The position numbers and the translations under genes were made by a program. This document shows, one piece after another, positions 60,801 to 64,000 of a stretch of DNA of 64,000 nucleotides (position 1 is its first letter; each line of letters starts with the position of its first letter). The stretch spans positions 4,464,001 to 4,528,000 of the forward strand of contig CAJFCV020000002.1 of the NCBI GenBank assembly GCA_904066235.2, in the 5' to 3' direction. The notes beneath the pieces were generated by a model. That model saw only the letters and a list, made by a program, of their open reading frames with translations, did not search any database and was not told where the DNA came from. The stretch is from Bursaphelenchus xylophilus. Lineage: Eukaryota; Nematoda; Chromadorea; Rhabditida; Aphelenchoididae.

Positions 60801-63800
60801 CATTTCACTCCGACATCTCTAATTGACTTTTTTTCATTACTGGTGCCTAGTATAATATCAGATTGTTCGGCCTGGTACGGGCGCAATTTTGCTGCAAAAA
60901 AGGTGAAACTTGCGGTGTTAAAATTTCATTTCGTGAGGTTTCGTATGGTATAGGTCACATCATTTCACTCCGACATCTCTAACTGACTTTTTTTCATTAC
61001 TGGTGCCTAGTATAATATCAGATTGTTCGGCCTGGTACGGGCGCAATTTTGCTGCAAAAAAGGTGAAACTTGCGGTGTTAAAATTTCATTTCGTGAGGTT
61101 TCGTATGGTATAGGTCACATCATTTCACTCCGACATCTCTAATTGACTTTTTTTCATTACTGGTGCCTAGTATAATATCAGATTGTTCGGCCTGGTACGG
61201 GCGCAATTTTGCTGCAAAAAAGGTGAAACTTGCGGTGTTGAAATTTCATTTCGTGAGGTTTCGAATGGTATAGGTCACATCATTTCACTCCGACATCTCT
61301 AACTGACTTTTTTTCATTACTGGTGCCTAGTATAATATCAGATTGTTCGGCCTGGTACGGGCGCAATTTTGCTGCAAAAAAGGTGAAACTTGCGGTGTTA
61401 AAATTTCATTTCGTGAGGTTTCGTATGGTATAGGTCACATCATTTCACTCCGACATCTCTAATTGACTTTTTTCATTACTGGTGCCTAGTATAATATCAG
61501 ATTGTTCGGCCTGGTACGGGCGCAATTTTGCTGCAAAAAAGGTGAAACTTGCGGTGTTAAAATTTCATTTCGTGAGGTTTCGTATGGTATAGGTCACATC
61601 ATTTCACTCCGACATCTCTAATTGACTTTTTTTCATTACTGGTGCCTAGTATAATATCAGATTGTTCGGCCTGGTACGGGCGCAATTTTGCTGCAAAAAA
61701 GGTGAAACTTGCGGTGTTAAAATTTCATTTCGTGAGGTTTCGTATGGTATAGGTCACATCATTTCACTCCGACATCTCTAATTGACTTTTTTCATTACTG
61801 GTGCCTAGTATAATATCAGATTGTTCGGCCTGGTACGGGCGCAATTTTGCTGCAAAAAAGGTGAAACTTGCGGTGTTAAAATTTCATTTCGTGAGGTTTC
61901 GTATGGTATAGGTCACATCATTTCACTCCGACATCTCTAATTGACTTTTTTTCATTACTGGTGCCTAGTATAATATCAGATTGTTCGGCCTGGTACGGGC
62001 GCAATTTTGCTGCAAAAAAGGTGAAACTTGCGGTGTTAAAATTTCATTTCGTGAGGTTTCGTATGGTATAGGTCACATCATTTCACTCCGACATCTCTAA
62101 TTGACTTTTTTTCATTACTGGTGCCTAGTATAATATCAGATTGTTCGGCCTGGTACGGGCGCAATTTTGCTGCAAAAAAGGTGAAACTTGCGGTGTTAAA
62201 ATTTCATTTCGTGAGGTTTCGTATGGTATAGGTCACATCATTTCACTCCGACATCTCTAATTGACTTTTTTTCATTACTGGTGCCTAGTATAATATCAGA
62301 TTGTTCGGCCTGGTACGGGCGCAATTTTGCTGCAAAAAAGGTGAAACTTGCGGTGTTAAAATTTCATTTCGTGAGGTTTCGTATGGTATAGGTCACATCA
62401 TTTCACTCCGACATCTCTAATTGACTTTTTTTCATTACTGGTGCCTAGTATAATATCAGATTGTTCGGCCTGGTACGGGCGCAATTTTGCTGCAAAAAAG
62501 GTGAAACTTGCGGTGTTAAAATTTCATTTCGTGAGGTTTCGTATGGTATAGGTCACATCATTTCACTCCGACATCTCTAATTGACTTTTTTTCATTACTG
62601 GTGCCTAGTATAATATCAGATTGTTCGGCCTGGTACGGGCGCAATTTTGCTGCAAAAAAGGTGAAACTTGCGGTGTTAAAATTTCATTTCGTGAGGTTTC
62701 GTATGGTATAGGTCACATCATTTCACTCCGACATCTCTAATTGACTTTTTTTCATTACTGGTGCCTAGTATAATATCAGATTGTTCGGCCTGGTACGGGC
62801 GCAATTTTGCTGCAAAAAAGGTGAAACTTGCGGTGTTAAAATTTCATTTCGTGAGGTTTCGTATGGTATAGGTCACATCATTTCACTCCGACATCTCTAA
62901 TTGACTTTTTTCATTACTGGTGCCTAGTATAATATCAGATTGTTCGGCCTGGTACGGGCGCAATTTTGCTGCAAAAAAGGTGAAACTTGCGGTGTTAAAA
63001 TTTCATTTCGTGAGGTTTCGTATGGTATAGGTCACATCATTTCACTCCGACATCTCTAATTGACTTTTTTTCATTACTGGTGCCTAGTATAATATCAGAT
63101 TGTTCGGCCTGGTACGGGCGCAATTTTGCTGCAAAAAAGGTGAAACTTGCGGTGTTAAAATTTCATTTCGTGAGGTTTCGTATGGTATAGGTCACATCAT
63201 TTCACTCCGACATCTCTAATTGACTTTTTTTCATTACTGGTGCCTAGTATAATATCAGATTGTTCGGCCTGGTACGGGCGCAATTTTGCTGCAAAAAAGG
63301 TGAAACTTGCGGTGTTGAAATTTCATTTCGTGAGGTTTCGTATGGTATAGGTCACATCATTTCACTCCGACATCTCTAATTGACTTTTTTTCATTACTGG
63401 TGCCTAGTATAATATCAGATTGTTCGGCCTGGTACGGGCGCAATTTTGCTGCAAAAAAGGTGAAACTTGCGGTGTTAAAATTTCATTTCGTGAGGTTTCG
63501 TATGGTATAGGTCACATCATTTCACTCCGACATCTCTAATTGACTTTTTTTCATTACTGGTGCCTAGTATAATATCAGATTGTTCGGCCTGGTACGGGCG
63601 CAATTTTGCTGCAAAAAAGGTGAAACTTGCGGTGTTAAAATTTCATTTCGTGAGGTTTCGTATGGTATAGGTCACATCATTTCACTCCGACATCTCTAAT
63701 TGACTTTTTTTCATTACTGGTGCCTAGTATAATATCAGATTGTTCGGCCTGGTACGGGCGCAATTTTGCTGCAAAAAAGGTGAAACTTGCGGTGTTAAAA

Positions 63801-64000
63801 TTTCATTTCGTGAGGTTTCGTATGGTATAGGTCACATCATTTCACTCCGACATCTCTAATTGACTTTTTTTCATTACTGGTGCCTAGTATAATATCAGAT
63901 TGTTCGGCCTGGTACGGGCGCAATTTTGCTGCAAAAAAGGTGAAACTTGCGGTGTTAAAATTTCATTTCGTGAGGTTTCGTATGGTATAGGTCACATCAT
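36894..64000 (+). repeat. Satellite array, 159/160-bp monomer, about 170 copies, continues beyond window
   Basis: Head-to-tail units without any interruption. The repeat distance is 160 bp when the T-run before CATTACTGGTG has 7 T and 159 bp when it has 6. Landmarks in each unit are CAGATTGTTCGGCCTGG, GGCGCAATTTTGCTGC, GGTGAAACTTGCGGTG, TTTCATTTCGTGAGG and ACTGGTGCCTAGTATAATAT. The first unit (36897) lacks 7 bp (GAAATTT region) and has GGAACGGGC. Units at about 37210-38000 carry TGCGGGC and CTGAAAAAAAGG variants. Common biallelic sites are GTTAAAA/GTTGAAA, CGTATGG/CGAATGG, GTCACATC/GCCACGTC, GATTATTC/GATTGTTC and TAACTGAC/TAATTGAC. Divergence is greatest at the left edge and falls to near identity at 55-64 kb. 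All frames contain stops, so it is noncoding. Confidence 0.98.

Noticed and set aside
36894..64000. CRISPR array
   Set aside because: Units are 159/160 bp and contiguous, with no spacers between repeats and no cas genes. It is satellite DNA.
36894..64000. Bacterial-type promoter in each monomer (TTGACT … TATAAT)
   Set aside because: The spacing is 22 bp rather than about 17, and the context is eukaryotic. It is a coincidence of an AT-rich unit.
36894..64000. CENP-B box or telomeric repeat
   Set aside because: No sequence resembling the CENP-B box and no TTAGGC arrays were seen.

Overview
This window looks like gene-poor, repeat-rich nuclear DNA of a nematode. The two convincing multi-exon genes have short introns that begin GTAAGT or GTGAGT and end in TTTTCAG-type acceptors. 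One of them encodes a nematode-style serpentine chemoreceptor. The non-coding DNA is AT-rich and full of long inverted-repeat (foldback) elements with TA or TTA target duplications. The species cannot be named from the sequence. Nothing is prokaryotic or viral in organisation.

Layout. 1-31 kb: mostly intergenic, with only low-confidence single exons. It holds a GC-rich promoter-like island with a row of perfect hairpins (5.37-6.1 kb) and a diverged relative of it (10.5-10.75 kb). It also holds three large palindromic elements: 7.83-9.15 kb; 11.01-12.67 kb, which carries a tRNA-like sequence in both arms and a nested MITE; and 14.68-16.10 kb. A smaller mariner-type MITE lies at 24.39-24.95 kb. 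At 17.29-17.97 kb there is an odd cluster of 13 spaced TGCACWGTGCA-like palindromes flanking a run of GCGACA/TGTCGC motifs.

31.2-36.4 kb is the coding core, all on the + strand: a three-exon 343-residue 7TM chemoreceptor; a decayed fragment of an acetyltransferase gene fused to an inverted transposon; a small two-exon gene ending in a PDZ-ligand-like tail; and an intact four-exon GNAT-family N-acetyltransferase (arylalkylamine N-acetyltransferase-like). A 449-bp PIF/Harbinger-like MITE sits in the second intron of the acetyltransferase. The spacing and poly(A) signal between the last two genes are compatible with a nematode operon.

36.9-64.0 kb is one uninterrupted head-to-tail satellite array with a 159/160-bp monomer (about 170 copies) that runs off the right edge. 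The left edge is diverged and the interior is highly homogenised. Linked variants suggest multi-monomer blocks. A mariner-type terminal motif (TACAGGGTG) lies about 330 bp before the array, so the array may have grown inside a transposon.

The only functional grouping is the 31-36 kb cluster (a sensory receptor and a monoamine-type acetyltransferase); I see no evidence that these act in one pathway. The most unusual unexplained signals are the palindrome cluster at 17.3-18.0 kb and the hairpin-bearing promoter island at 5.4-6.1 kb.
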